This document shows, one piece after another, positions 43,031-52,811 of a stretch of 64,000 nucleotides of DNA. The position numbers and the translations under genes are program-made. This DNA comes from Arenibacter sp. F26102 (GTDB lineage Bacteria > Bacteroidota > Bacteroidia > Flavobacteriales > Flavobacteriaceae), in NCBI RefSeq assembly GCF_023015865.1, contig NZ_JALKBC010000010.1:62001-126000 (forward strand). The letters are read 5' to 3'. Positions within the stretch are counted from its first letter, which is position 1. Each line of letters starts with the position of its first letter. Under the pieces are notes generated by a model. It was not told the origin of the DNA. It worked only from the letters and a program-made list of their open reading frames with translations, and made no database searches.

Positions 43031-44968
43031 ATGACAAAAAGAAGAGGATTTATGAAAACCATCGGATTGGGATCCGGTGCTTTTTTAATGGGCCCTATAT
43101 CTGTCTTTGGCAAAGACGCCGTGGACGGTGCGGAATTATTTGGAAAGCATGCTGAAAATTCGAATAAAGCTCAAACTCTTGTAGATACAGATGTCTACAG
43201 GAAAAAGTTTTACGAAACCGATGTGTTGATCGCTGGAGGTGGTATGGCAGGCATATGCGCCGCTTTGGCCGCCGCCAGGAATGGCAGCAAGGTAATTCTT
43301 ATCCAAGATAGATCAAGGTTGGGAGGGAACGCCAGTAGCGAAATAAGAATGCATATTTCTGGAGCCAGCCAGTTAAATCAAATATGGAGGGAAACCGGTA
43401 TTTTGGAAGAACTTGTATTGACCGAAGCCGTTCAAAACCCTCAACGCTCCTATGAAATGTGGGATTTTATTTTGTACGATAAGTTAATTTCTGAAGAGAA
43501 TATAACCCTATTGCTGGATACAGCACTATACGATGCTGAGGTAGTAGATGGAAAAATTAATCAGATTATGGCCCTTTGTTCACCTACCGAGGAGATTTCC
43601 GTAATTAAGGCTAAATTTTATGCTGACTGTACCGGTGATGCCACTTTGGCGGCTCAAGCGGGCGCACAATATATGCGTGGAAGGGAAGCAAAATCAAAAT
43701 GGGGTGAATCTCTGGCCGTAGATGTTGAAGATCAAAAAACAATGGGCAACAGTCTTTTGTTTACGGCAAAGAAATATGATAAAAGTATGCCCTACACGCC
43801 TCCAAAATGGGCTAGAAAGTATACGACAAAGGATTTTTTGCATCGCAATATTTCAACCTATGAATACGGTTATTGGTGGTTGGAATTAGGTGGTGAAATT
43901 GATATTGTACGTGATGGCCAACAGAATAGAAAGGATTTATTGGCAGTTCTTTTTGGGGTTTGGGATTATATTAAGAATTCGGGGAATCACCCAGATTCTG
44001 AAAATTGGGCATTGGATTCCATAGGGATGATTCCAGGTAAAAGGGAAAGTAGACGTGTGGAAGGTGATTATATCATGAAACAGGAAGACGTACAAGCAGC
44101 TACACTTTTTGAAGATAGAGTAGCCTATGGAGGATGGCCTTTGGATGATCACCCCCCAGGTGGAATGGACACCACTGGAGAAGTACCATATGTTTCCATT
44201 CCACTAAAAGGCCCATATTCTATTCCGTTTAGGTCGTTATACAGTAAAAATATAAATAATCTGCTGGTTGCCGGTCGAAATATAAGTGTTTCACACGTGG
44301 CCCTATCTTCCACCCGGGTAATGGCTACATGCAGCACTCTTGGCCAGGCCATTGGAACTGCAATGGACTATTGCAATAAAAATGGGATACTGCCTACTGA
44401 GCTAGGAAATAGTGCTGAGCATATAAAAATACTTCAACAAATATTACTTAGACAGGACCAGGCACTTCTTGGTGTGAAAAATGAGGATAAAAATGATTTG
44501 GCCAGATCTGCCAAGATTTCAGCTTCATCTGAAACTGAGGATGGCCGAGCTATAAATATAATCGATGGGTATAATAGGGAAGTTGGCGATGGCAATACCC
44601 ATAAATGGTGTGCTAATATTGAAAATGGTGAGCAATGGATATTGCTGAGTTGGAAAAAACCAGTCAAAATCAATAAAATCCAGCTAATGTTTGATACCGG
44701 ATTAGATCGCTTTTTACGCCTTTCTGCACAAGACTGGGTAAATGACGACCAAATTAGGGGCCAACAGCCTGAAACTGTGGCGGATTATAGTATTGAAGTA
44801 AAGGGCAAAAATATTGACAAAGTACTCCTTAACAATGAAAATAATTTTTTAAGACTTGTTAATCATAGTTTCGATCCCATTGAAATAAAGCAATTAAAAA
44901 TTAGGGTGACAAGGACCAATGGAGACCCTCTGGCCAAAATATTTGAAGTGCGTTGTTATCTTGAATAA
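43031..44968 (+). CDS. Tat-exported FAD-dependent oxidoreductase with discoidin-like domain
   Basis: A 645-residue enzyme. A Tat signal (KRRGFMKTIGLGSGAFLMG) leads to an FAD-binding fold: VLIAGGGMAGICAALAAA (66-83), RLGGNASSEIRMH (97-108), GKRESRRVEGDY, and the C-terminal FAD motif LLVAGRNISVSHVA. GGNASSE is the mark of the FAD_oxidored (PF12831) family. Residues ~495-645 form an F5/8 (discoidin)-like beta domain (SAKISASSETEDGRAINIID, then IKQLKIRVTRTNGDP). The domain suggests carbohydrate binding. Substrate unknown. Tightly coupled to the PVCxxGxC protein upstream. Confidence 0.9.
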   Translation: MTKRRGFMKTIGLGSGAFLMGPISVFGKDAVDGAELFGKHAENSNKAQTLVDTDVYRKKFYETDVLIAGGGMAGICAALAAARNGSKVILIQDRSRLGGNASSEIRMHISGASQLNQIWRETGILEELVLTEAVQNPQRSYEMWDFILYDKLISEENITLLLDTALYDAEVVDGKINQIMALCSPTEEISVIKAKFYADCTGDATLAAQAGAQYMRGREAKSKWGESLAVDVEDQKTMGNSLLFTAKKYDKSMPYTPPKWARKYTTKDFLHRNISTYEYGYWWLELGGEIDIVRDGQQNRKDLLAVLFGVWDYIKNSGNHPDSENWALDSIGMIPGKRESRRVEGDYIMKQEDVQAATLFEDRVAYGGWPLDDHPPGGMDTTGEVPYVSIPLKGPYSIPFRSLYSKNINNLLVAGRNISVSHVALSSTRVMATCSTLGQAIGTAMDYCNKNGILPTELGNSAEHIKILQQILLRQDQALLGVKNEDKNDLARSAKISASSETEDGRAINIIDGYNREVGDGNTHKWCANIENGEQWILLSWKKPVKINKIQLMFDTGLDRFLRLSAQDWVNDDQIRGQQPETVADYSIEVKGKNIDKVLLNNENNFLRLVNHSFDPIEIKQLKIRVTRTNGDPLAKIFEVRCYLE

Positions 44969-45312
44969 ATGAATTTTTATATTTAAACTTGTTTTTGGAT
45001 TATTGTACTAAGAATTACAAATTAGTATTTATTAAGGTACTTTCTCAACTCTACAAATGTTATAAAAGAACTTTAACTTTTGAATAATAATAAGCAATGT
45101 TAAAGGTTAAAAAAGGTATTTATTATGTCTTGTGAGTAATTTGTTATTTTGTTTTAACTTATCCCGTAGACGAGAAAAATAATAATGTAACTTAGAAGAA
45201 ATGAATATATCCACATTTCGCCATTTATAAATTTACCAAGAAAATATAACTAAAATTTAAGCTGCTATCGCCCTAGGGGCAAACCCATGTTTTAAAAATC
45301 AATTAAAATAAT
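44969..45312. other. 344-base gap inside the flavin island
   Basis: AT-rich, no gene, no strong hairpin and no exact -7 element. Motifs near 45090 and 45140 only approximate TAnnTTTG. Its length suggests the second module has its own promoter. Confidence 0.4.
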
Positions 45313-47100
45313 ATGAAATATCTGATTTTAACTTTGTGCTTTTTCAGTATAAATTTAACGATATCCCAAGATTTGTTGCTGGAAGCGGAAAGTTTTGACG
45401 ATAAAGGGGGGTGGGTCGTTGACCCCCAATTTATTGAACAAATGGGTTCTTCCTATCTTCAGGCCCATGGCATGGGTGAACCAGTGCAAAATGCGCAAAC
45501 CCAGGTGAACTTTAAAAAGAATGGTGAATATAAGGTTTGGGTACGAACCAAGAATTGGGTACCGGGAGAATGGGAAGCACCGGGAAAATTCCAGATAAAG
45601 GTAAATTCCTTGGTGTTGGAAAATACACTAGGCCTCCGTTCTGGTTGGGGTTGGGAATATGCAGGAGCTGTTCAGATAACGAATAAAAAGAATACTTTGG
45701 AACTTGTAGACCTTACAGGTTTCAACGGTCGCTGTGATGCCATCTATTTCACTACTTCCGACGTGGAACCACCTTCATCCATGAATAAGTTGGCCACTTG
45801 GAGGAAAACTGTTGTTATGGAGCCGTTGGCACCCAAAGTTACCAAGAAATATGACCTAGTTGTTGTAGGTGGAGGAATTGCTGGTTGCGCAGCGGCTATA
45901 GCGGCCGCAGAGCAAGGGCTTCAGGTTGCGTTGATCCACGATAGGCCTGTTTTGGGAGGTAATGCCAGTAGCGAAATTAGGGTACATACCCTGGGTATAT
46001 ATGGTAATTTTGAACGGATTCTTAAAAAGTTGGATACGGAACATTATCCCAATGGATCTCCCGAAGCACATAAAGACCAAATAAAAAGAGATAACAATGT
46101 AAAAAGTTATGATAATATTTCCCTCTATTTAAATTGGAGGGCGTATGATGCAAAAGCTGTTGAAAGTAAAATCAGTTATGTAGATGCTCGTCAAACAGCA
46201 TCAGGAGAACGTATACGCTTTGAGGCGCCACTTTTTGTGGATTCAACGGGAGATGGTTGGATAGGTTTTTGGGCTGGTGCAAAATTTTCTTATGGACGTG
46301 AAAGTGTTGATCAATATGGGGAAGAATGGAAAGAGCATGGGGAATTATGGAGTCCAAAACAACCCGACAATGCTGTAATGGGATCTTCGGTGCTTTGGCG
46401 TTCCTATGAAGCGGACCAGCTGGAAGAATTCCCAGAGGTACCTTGGGCCATGCCTGTGGCCAGGGATTATGCAAAGGTAAAAGGGGAATGGCAGTGGGAG
46501 TTTAGTCGTAATGACCTTAATCAAATAGACGATGCCGAGGAAATTCGCGATCATATGCTGAGGGCTATTTATGGTTCTTTCGGCAATGCAAAAAAATTAC
46601 CTGAAAATGCCAATCGAAAATTGGAATGGGTATCCTATCTAGTTGGTAAACGCGAATCCAGAAGATTGGTCGGGGATTATATATTTACATTGAACGATGC
46701 CAAATCCGGCCGCTCTTTCCCCGATGGGGTTGTGGAGGAAACTAGGGAAGTGGATGTTCATTATCAAACGGTGTTGGAGGATGAGAAAAATCCTGACTTT
46801 ATTTCAGAGGCGCTTTTTTATAAAACTCCTAAATATTATATCCCTTACCGAAGCTTGTATTCAAAAAATATAAGTAACTTATTTATGGCCGGTAGAAATT
46901 TTAGTACCTCCCACGTTGGCCTGGGTGGACCAAGGGTAATGAGGACCACGGGGCAAATGGGTGCCGCTGTAGGTTTTGCGGCATCACTTTGTAAAAAGTA
47001 CGATGTAAATCCTAGGGATATTTATACAGGGTATTTGGATGAATATATGGATCTAATAGAAAAACAAAAATATATACCTATTCCAGAATCCAAGAAATAG
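45313..47100 (+). CDS. exported FAD-dependent oxidoreductase with carbohydrate-binding-like domain
   Basis: A 595-residue paralogue of the enzyme at 43031, but with a Sec signal (YLILTLCFFSINLTISQ). Residues ~20-150 are a beta-sandwich resembling CBM6/35-type modules (LLLEAESFDDKGGW, YKVWVRTKNW, GWGWEYAG, LVDLTGFNGRCDAIYF). The FAD fold follows: DLVVVGGGIAGCAAAIAAA (181-199), VLGGNASSEIRVH (213-225), GKRESRRLVGDYIF and LFMAGRNFSTSHVGLGG. Extracytoplasmic; substrate probably a sugar or polysaccharide-derived compound by inference from the accessory domain. A PVCxxGxC protein follows 45 bases later. Confidence 0.9.
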   Translation: MKYLILTLCFFSINLTISQDLLLEAESFDDKGGWVVDPQFIEQMGSSYLQAHGMGEPVQNAQTQVNFKKNGEYKVWVRTKNWVPGEWEAPGKFQIKVNSLVLENTLGLRSGWGWEYAGAVQITNKKNTLELVDLTGFNGRCDAIYFTTSDVEPPSSMNKLATWRKTVVMEPLAPKVTKKYDLVVVGGGIAGCAAAIAAAEQGLQVALIHDRPVLGGNASSEIRVHTLGIYGNFERILKKLDTEHYPNGSPEAHKDQIKRDNNVKSYDNISLYLNWRAYDAKAVESKISYVDARQTASGERIRFEAPLFVDSTGDGWIGFWAGAKFSYGRESVDQYGEEWKEHGELWSPKQPDNAVMGSSVLWRSYEADQLEEFPEVPWAMPVARDYAKVKGEWQWEFSRNDLNQIDDAEEIRDHMLRAIYGSFGNAKKLPENANRKLEWVSYLVGKRESRRLVGDYIFTLNDAKSGRSFPDGVVEETREVDVHYQTVLEDEKNPDFISEALFYKTPKYYIPYRSLYSKNISNLFMAGRNFSTSHVGLGGPRVMRTTGQMGAAVGFAASLCKKYDVNPRDIYTGYLDEYMDLIEKQKYIPIPESKK

Positions 47101-47145
47101 TTTGTAAAACGCCTCTGTATCCATGAAAGAAGTATGTAAATCATC

Positions 47146-48261
47146 ATGAAAATAATAATTGCTACTTTACTATTTTGTGGATTGGGACTTGTATGGACTC
47201 AAAAAACAGACGTGACTCTTAATGGTGTTTCCCAACATAAAACGCTCAGTAAAAAACCGGAGTTCTTTGCCTTGGAATGGCAGGAAGGTTTGGTGTTAAA
47301 AAATAAACCAACCCCATATTTTATAGAAGTAGAGACCTTGGGCAATCAGAACGTTGATATCCTTGTTACCGCGCAGAATAGACCAGTACTATATACAGTT
47401 GATATTTGTACTCCGGTCTGTGCAGATGGCGAATGCAGGTTAATGTATCTTACACTTTATTGGAATTTATTGGGAGCATATGCTGGTTATGATAAGGTGG
47501 AAGGCCAGACATTGACGAAACATGATCATGAGGAATTCTTGGAACAGGATTATGAAAAATTGCATCACTTATTAATGGATGACAATTCAATTCTGAAAAG
47601 AAAGAAGATTGATGAGTTGGTGGAAAAACCCGAAGATTCAGAACTCGACGGTGCAGACGCCAAAGCGGGGGCTACAATAACCGAGGTAAAGGAATCTGTA
47701 GTAGATGGGGCTCTTTATTCCTGTTATGTAGCTTGGAATATAGCGCACGGAACCATTAAGGGAGAACTACAGGATTATACCACATCCAACTTTGATAAAG
47801 AAATGAAGGGCTATATGCTCATGAGCAACGAGCAGGATTATCAAATGTATGCGCTTAAGTCTTTGAATGATGAAGAGTATATTGATTATGAGGACCGAAT
47901 AGTACAAATTTTCAATAAGGGTATTCCCTTGGTCCGTACGTATATTGTACAAAATCTTCCTAAATTGTTCTGGGAAACCGAAGATCTCCAAATGCCTTTT
48001 TGGGAAAGCTTTGCTGCAGTAGATATTAACAATAGAAGTTTGTTGTTAAATCATATTCAACAGGCTCCCGTTGAGGTTTTGGTTTTATTGGGCGGCAATT
48101 TGGAGCTAATGACAAAAAATCAGCTCAAAGCTTACCTGGCGGCAATTGAAAAAAATGAAATGGCTAATCCACAAATTAACGCACAGCTTTTGCGGTTTAC
48201 AAATTCGGGTAACCATACTTACGCCTATATTGTAGCCGAATTTTTGGAAGAATTTGAATAA
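47146..48261 (+). CDS. exported PVCxxGxC/GAT protein, copy 2 (possible flavin carrier)
   Basis: A 371-residue paralogue of the gene at 41866, with a signal peptide (IIIATLLFCGLGLVWTQ) instead of an anchor. Three Cys at 88, 92 and 97 lie in DICTPVCADGEC; YWNLLG, KHDHEEF and DDNSIL align with the same text in copy 1, and DGADAKAGATITE (168-180) keeps the GAT motif. The helical C-terminal half (~215-371) is also shared. The two copies lie on the outer sides of the two FAD enzymes. No known function. Confidence 0.75.
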   Translation: MKIIIATLLFCGLGLVWTQKTDVTLNGVSQHKTLSKKPEFFALEWQEGLVLKNKPTPYFIEVETLGNQNVDILVTAQNRPVLYTVDICTPVCADGECRLMYLTLYWNLLGAYAGYDKVEGQTLTKHDHEEFLEQDYEKLHHLLMDDNSILKRKKIDELVEKPEDSELDGADAKAGATITEVKESVVDGALYSCYVAWNIAHGTIKGELQDYTTSNFDKEMKGYMLMSNEQDYQMYALKSLNDEEYIDYEDRIVQIFNKGIPLVRTYIVQNLPKLFWETEDLQMPFWESFAAVDINNRSLLLNHIQQAPVEVLVLLGGNLELMTKNQLKAYLAAIEKNEMANPQINAQLLRFTNSGNHTYAYIVAEFLEEFE

Positions 48262-48319
48262 AGGGGGTAGGGGAATGGGCCTACAATAAATTTAAAATAG
48301 TAAATAAAACATAATTTAA

Positions 48320-49759
48320 ATGATATCATTCCTATTATCAATTGTAGCTTTAATACTTGGTTATTTTACGTACGGAAAATTTGTGGAACGTATTTTTGGC
48401 GTGGATAAGGATAGGGAGACTCCGGCCGTTAGGCTTAGGGATGATGTAGATTTTATGACATTGCCCACTTGGAAGGTTTTTTTGATCCAATTTTTAAATA
48501 TAGCGGGTTTGGGGCCAATTTTTGGTGCTATCGCAGGTGCCATGTTCGGACCTGCAGCCTTTTTGTGGATTGTACTGGGGAGTATTTTTGCAGGGGCAGT
48601 TCACGACTATTTTTCAGGAATGCTGTCTATAAGGCACGATGGACTGAGCATTAGCGAAGTGGTGGGGATTTATCTCGGTACCACCGCTAAACAATTTATG
48701 CGTTTTTTCTCTGTAGTACTTTTGATATTCGTAGGGACCGTTTTTTTGGTGGGACCCGCAAAAATAATCGATGGTATGACCGGGAATATCTTGAGCGTTT
48801 GGATTTGGGTAGCCATCATTTTGGTTTATTATATTCTTTCCACATTATTGCCCATAGATAAATTAATAAGCAAGCTTTACCCCATATTTGGTGTGGCCAT
48901 GTTACTTATGGCCGTTGGACTATTAATAGCCCTTTTTTTTGGGGATTATAATATTCCTGAATTGGTGCCCAGTAATTTAAGAAATATGACCAATGACCCT
49001 GAGGCAACTCCATTGTTTCCAATTCTCTTTATAACCATTGCCTGTGGTGCCATTTCCGGATTCCATGCTACCCAGTCTCCATTAATGGCACGCTGTATGA
49101 ATAACGAAACGCTAGGAAGAAAGATTTTTTACGGAACAATGGTAACGGAGGGCATTGTAGCATTGATCTGGGCTGCAGCCGCTATGACCTTCTTTGGAAA
49201 TGTGGAAGAATTAAATGGGGCAATGCTCGCCAACAACAACAACGCAGCTTGGGCGGCCAATGAAATATCACTTAACATGTTGGGTAAGATTGGAGGGGTA
49301 TTGGCTTTGTTGGGAATTGTAGCGGCTCCGATTACTTCAGGAGATACTGCCTTTAGGTCTGCTCGTTTAATACTATCCGATATTTTCAAGTCCAACCAAA
49401 AAAAAATATTGAACAGGCTACTTATTAGCTTGCCGCTATTTATCATAGCCTTCGCACTTACACAGATTGACTTTGGAATAATATGGCGCTATTTTGCTTG
49501 GAGCAACCAAACCTTGGCCATGATCGTGCTTTGGACAATTACGGCTTATTTGATCTATGAAAATAAGGCTTATTGGGTTACGCTATTACCTGCAATTTTT
49601 ATGACTATGGTATGTAGTACCTATATTTTAATTGCCCCGGAAGGTTTCCAATTGCCAAACGAAATTTCTTATATAGGAGGTACTCTAATAACATTGACCA
49701 TTACAATTGCATTTTGGGTATATACTTCCCAAAAGAAAAAAGTCTTTGTTGGGGTATGA
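48320..49759 (+). CDS. CstA-family carbon starvation transporter (short form)
   Basis: A 479-residue, ~12-span membrane protein with the CstA signature near the N-terminus: FLIQFLNIAGLGPIFGAIAG, FLWIVLGSIFAGAVHDYFSG, and SGFHATQSPLMARCM later. E. coli CstA (701 residues) is linked to peptide and pyruvate uptake; the shorter form here is common outside proteobacteria. It closes the flavin island (58 bases after copy 2) and may import its product. A hairpin follows. Confidence 0.9.
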   Translation: MISFLLSIVALILGYFTYGKFVERIFGVDKDRETPAVRLRDDVDFMTLPTWKVFLIQFLNIAGLGPIFGAIAGAMFGPAAFLWIVLGSIFAGAVHDYFSGMLSIRHDGLSISEVVGIYLGTTAKQFMRFFSVVLLIFVGTVFLVGPAKIIDGMTGNILSVWIWVAIILVYYILSTLLPIDKLISKLYPIFGVAMLLMAVGLLIALFFGDYNIPELVPSNLRNMTNDPEATPLFPILFITIACGAISGFHATQSPLMARCMNNETLGRKIFYGTMVTEGIVALIWAAAAMTFFGNVEELNGAMLANNNNAAWAANEISLNMLGKIGGVLALLGIVAAPITSGDTAFRSARLILSDIFKSNQKKILNRLLISLPLFIIAFALTQIDFGIIWRYFAWSNQTLAMIVLWTITAYLIYENKAYWVTLLPAIFMTMVCSTYILIAPEGFQLPNEISYIGGTLITLTITIAFWVYTSQKKKVFVGV

Positions 49760-49777
49760 AGCAGAAAAATAGAACGC

Positions 49778-49796
49778 TACCCCTTAAAAGAGGGTA
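49778..49796. terminator. weak bidirectional hairpin
   Basis: TACCC/GGGTA arms with an inner CTT/AAG, between the CstA gene and the convergent acyltransferase. Confidence 0.4.
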
Positions 49797-49808
49797 TAAA
49801 TATTAATT

Positions 49809-50990
49809 TCACAAATAACTCAGCCACCATTTATCCCGATTATTTGCTTTATAATTCATGTATTTTTTGCTTAAGGGATAGAGGGCAAGTATTAGTCCAA
49901 CCCAAACCAAATATACGATCCATAGAGAATATCCATAGGTAGCCAGTTTTTCATTCATAAATACATCGGCAGTTAGTATCATGTCTTTCCAATTACCGCC
50001 AAAAATTAGAATCCCGGCTATGGCCACTAGATGAATTACCAATACATGTAGAAAATAATAGAAGAAGGGAACTCTTCCAAAAACCATGAAGAAATTGGAA
50101 ATGGAGTTTTTTACATTTTCTATGGCATATAGGAAAAGAAGGGCCGGCCCAATCGTAATTAGGAGAAAAGCCAGTGAAGGTGGGTATTTTGTTACATTGA
50201 GAAAGGATATAATAGTTTTTGTATTTGTGTTCTGCGTGGTCCAGGGCACTAAATCTCCATAGATATTTAATCCTCTCAATACAAAGAATAATCCCAAAGC
50301 CCCTATTCCTATTCGCAATAACCATGATCGTCTTAGTTTTGCATCAAAGTCATTTACGTAAAGCTGTCCGAAACAATAACCCAAGGCCATTAATCCAATC
50401 CAAGGGATAACGGGGTAATGAAACAAAATCATTTTATCGGGTCCGAGTACTAATGTTTGATTTTGGTGCAATAGATATCAGGTTATAGATTGCAGGCTGT
50501 TGCCCTGCATAACAATACCATCCAAAAGATTATGTCCTAAAATAATTACCAAACCAATAACAAGAATAATCTTTTTTGGTAAATAAATAAGAAATGATAA
50601 ACAGATCATACTAAAGCCTATGGCCCAAATAACTTGAAGAATGGGGAAACTGTAAGTAAGATCAAACGTCCAGATTAGGTTGTTGACCACGATTTCCATG
50701 AAAATTAACCAAACACCCCTGGTTAGCAAAAATATTGAGAGTTGTGCACTGGTTTTATTTCTGCCGTACAAAAAAGCAGAAGTTCCGGCAAGAAATATAA
50801 ATACCGGGGCACAATAATGGGTTATAAAGCGTGTAAAAAATAGAATGGGAGTAGTAGTTTCCACATCTGTGGGGTCAATAAAAAATGAGCCGTAGTTAAA
50901 ATAGTCCCTAACATGGTCCAAAGCCATAATAACCATGACCAAACCCCTTAATATATCAATAGATTCTATTCGGTTGGTTTTTGGTTTCAT
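49809..50990 (-). pseudogene. DUF1624/heparan-alpha-glucosaminide acyltransferase-like protein, interrupted by TGA
   Basis: Two halves in the same frame are separated by one TGA at 50480-50478. The first half (50990-50481) has RIESIDILRGLVMVIMALDH and the N-terminal spans of the DUF1624/HGSNAT family, with the catalytic-type His in ALDHVRDYF. The second half (50477-49809) continues LLHQNQTLVLG then YPVIPWIGLMALGYCFG and the rest of the spans. Text around the stop (SIT-stop-YLLHQ) fits a Trp codon changed to TGA. Full length would be 393 residues, normal for the family. Decay, sequencing error or a true split cannot be separated here. Confidence 0.85.
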
Positions 50991-51073
50991 AGATAAATTG
51001 CCAAATTAAATTATATATACCCTACTACATAAAATGCGTAAGCTTTGTGCATATTACAATTGGTACTCTCAAT

Positions 51074-52111
51074 TTATTTTATGGCTATCGCCGCACTTGT
51101 TGGTCCTTTCAACGGCATCAATGAAGTTGATTTAAATCCTGCCTCGAGAGCCATTTTATTAAAATCCGAAAAGGAGAAATCATATCCTTCGGCGGTTTCA
51201 ATGAGCATGTTCAGGGACATTAAAAGTCCAAAGGTATTCTTGTTTCTTTCGGTGTCGATAATGTTTTCAATAACTACAAAGGCACCACCTTTAGGTAGGG
51301 CGGCATAGGCTTTTTTGATTAGCATCTTTTTGTCGTTGGTGCCCCAGTCATGTAAAATGTTGCCCATGGTAATGACATCGGATTTTGGAAAATCTTCGGT
51401 AAAGAAATCCCCTGATGTTATTTTTACCTTATCCTTTAAACCCATATTCTGAATGTTTTCCTTTGCAATTGGTTCTACTTGGGGCAGGTCCATGGATGTA
51501 CATTGCATATGTTTATTGTTCATGGCAACGTGTGCCGCTAAAAATCCTCCCGCCCCACCAATATCGCACAGGGTCTTGTAATTGGAAAAATTAAATACAT
51601 TGGCAAATTCCATAAAATTCCCCATTTGTACCCCGGCCATAGCTCCAACAAATTCCCGAAGTTTTTTAGGATCGGCATAGACCGCTTCAAAGATAGGCTT
51701 CCCACCATTTTTGGTTTCATTTTGCGGTAACCCTGTTTTTAGCCCATCCTCCAAATCGTTCCAAAAAGGGTACAAACGGTTGTTGCACATTTCCAAAATT
51801 CCACCTATGTAGCTAGGTTTGTTCTTGTCCAGAAAGAAATCGGCATCCTCCGCATTGCTGTAAAGAGCAGTTTCCTTTATTCCTTTTCTTTTTAAAAAGC
51901 CCAAGGCTACCAATGCATCCAAAAAATCATATAGGCTTCGCGAATGCAAACCTAGCCTGGATTGAATGTCCTTACCTGATAATTCCCGTTTCGCAAGAAT
52001 GGTGAAAAGGTCCATGTTTACTGCAGTAAGCAGGGTCTTGGTGCCAAAAAAACCGGTACCGACCTGCATGATTTTTGAGGGATCTAGCGTTATCTGTGTT
52101 GTTGTCTCCAT
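51074..52111 (-). CDS. SAM-dependent O-methyltransferase-like protein
   Basis: A 345-residue protein of the plant-caffeate/acetylserotonin-type O-methyltransferase family. An N-terminal winged-helix dimerisation domain (~15-100, LSGKDIQSRLGLHSRSLYDF) precedes the SAM fold: TLCDIGGAGGFLAAHVA (motif I), MDLPQVEP, ITSGDFFTEDFPKSDVITMG and NILHDWGTNDKKMLIKKA with the catalytic-type His-Asp. Such enzymes methylate hydroxyls of small aromatic compounds. It ends the leftward island and is 12 bases after the thioesterase-like gene, so both are co-transcribed. Confidence 0.88.
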   Translation of the reverse strand: METTTQITLDPSKIMQVGTGFFGTKTLLTAVNMDLFTILAKRELSGKDIQSRLGLHSRSLYDFLDALVALGFLKRKGIKETALYSNAEDADFFLDKNKPSYIGGILEMCNNRLYPFWNDLEDGLKTGLPQNETKNGGKPIFEAVYADPKKLREFVGAMAGVQMGNFMEFANVFNFSNYKTLCDIGGAGGFLAAHVAMNNKHMQCTSMDLPQVEPIAKENIQNMGLKDKVKITSGDFFTEDFPKSDVITMGNILHDWGTNDKKMLIKKAYAALPKGGAFVVIENIIDTERNKNTFGLLMSLNMLIETAEGYDFSFSDFNKMALEAGFKSTSLMPLKGPTSAAIAIK

Positions 52112-52123
52112 GATGCATAGTAA

Positions 52124-52669
52124 TTAGGTTAATATGTCAGTTGTATTTTTTAAAAGTTGGTAATCACTATTAAATATGTCATCTATTTCCGCTGAAATTT
52201 TCATTTCATTAATTGTAACGCCGCAATTTTTAAATATCATTTCTAAATCCTGTGCCTTCTTGTCTTTCCAAAAAGCGGCTTTTGTATAGCCAATGGCACA
52301 TACTTGGTTATTTTGTTCAAAAACCTGACTGTGATATACCCATTTGTCATCCCATCCTTCCAGGATAAGGGTAATTGTAAAAGTTGACCAAATTTTTAAA
52401 GGTTTTTTATATATGATTTTTTGAGACCCCAAAACGGCATACATCCCTTTTTTTACAGTATTATCAAATAGTTTTGACCGAAACATTTTTTCAAATCGAA
52501 TGAAGTCCATATAATAAGCGTACTTGGCATTGGACATATACCTGAAGGTGTCGCAATCTAAAATGCTTACCCTTCGTTTTCTTGTTTGATTAGAAGTAAG
52601 ATCAACTTCCTTCCAAAATAATTTGGAACCTATAAAAACATATAATAGATGTAACCAGTAATAGACCAT
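52124..52669 (-). CDS. hotdog-fold acyl-CoA thioesterase-like protein
   Basis: A 181-residue protein with an N-terminal hydrophobic segment (VYYWLHLLYVFIGSKLFW) and a 4HBT/hotdog domain with DCDTFRYMSNAKYAYYMDFIR, the pattern of THEM6-like and PlsC-like thioesterases (D-x-D-x-x-x-H region, here with Met-Ser in place of the usual His). The usual HMN is YMS, so catalysis is doubtful. Upstream gap 142 bases, downstream 12 bases to the methyltransferase. Confidence 0.75.
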   Translation of the reverse strand: MVYYWLHLLYVFIGSKLFWKEVDLTSNQTRKRRVSILDCDTFRYMSNAKYAYYMDFIRFEKMFRSKLFDNTVKKGMYAVLGSQKIIYKKPLKIWSTFTITLILEGWDDKWVYHSQVFEQNNQVCAIGYTKAAFWKDKKAQDLEMIFKNCGVTINEMKISAEIDDIFNSDYQLLKNTTDILT

Positions 52670-52811
52670 TAAAATTTTGTTGATTTTTTTTCTATTCTAG
52701 TGGGTTCAGTTGTGGATTTTATTTTTATTCTATGGGGGAGCGTAATGTAATCTCTTTCAATTTATTGCCCTGCCTTTAAATAAAGAATAGAAATGGGGTT
52801 TAAGGTCCGTT

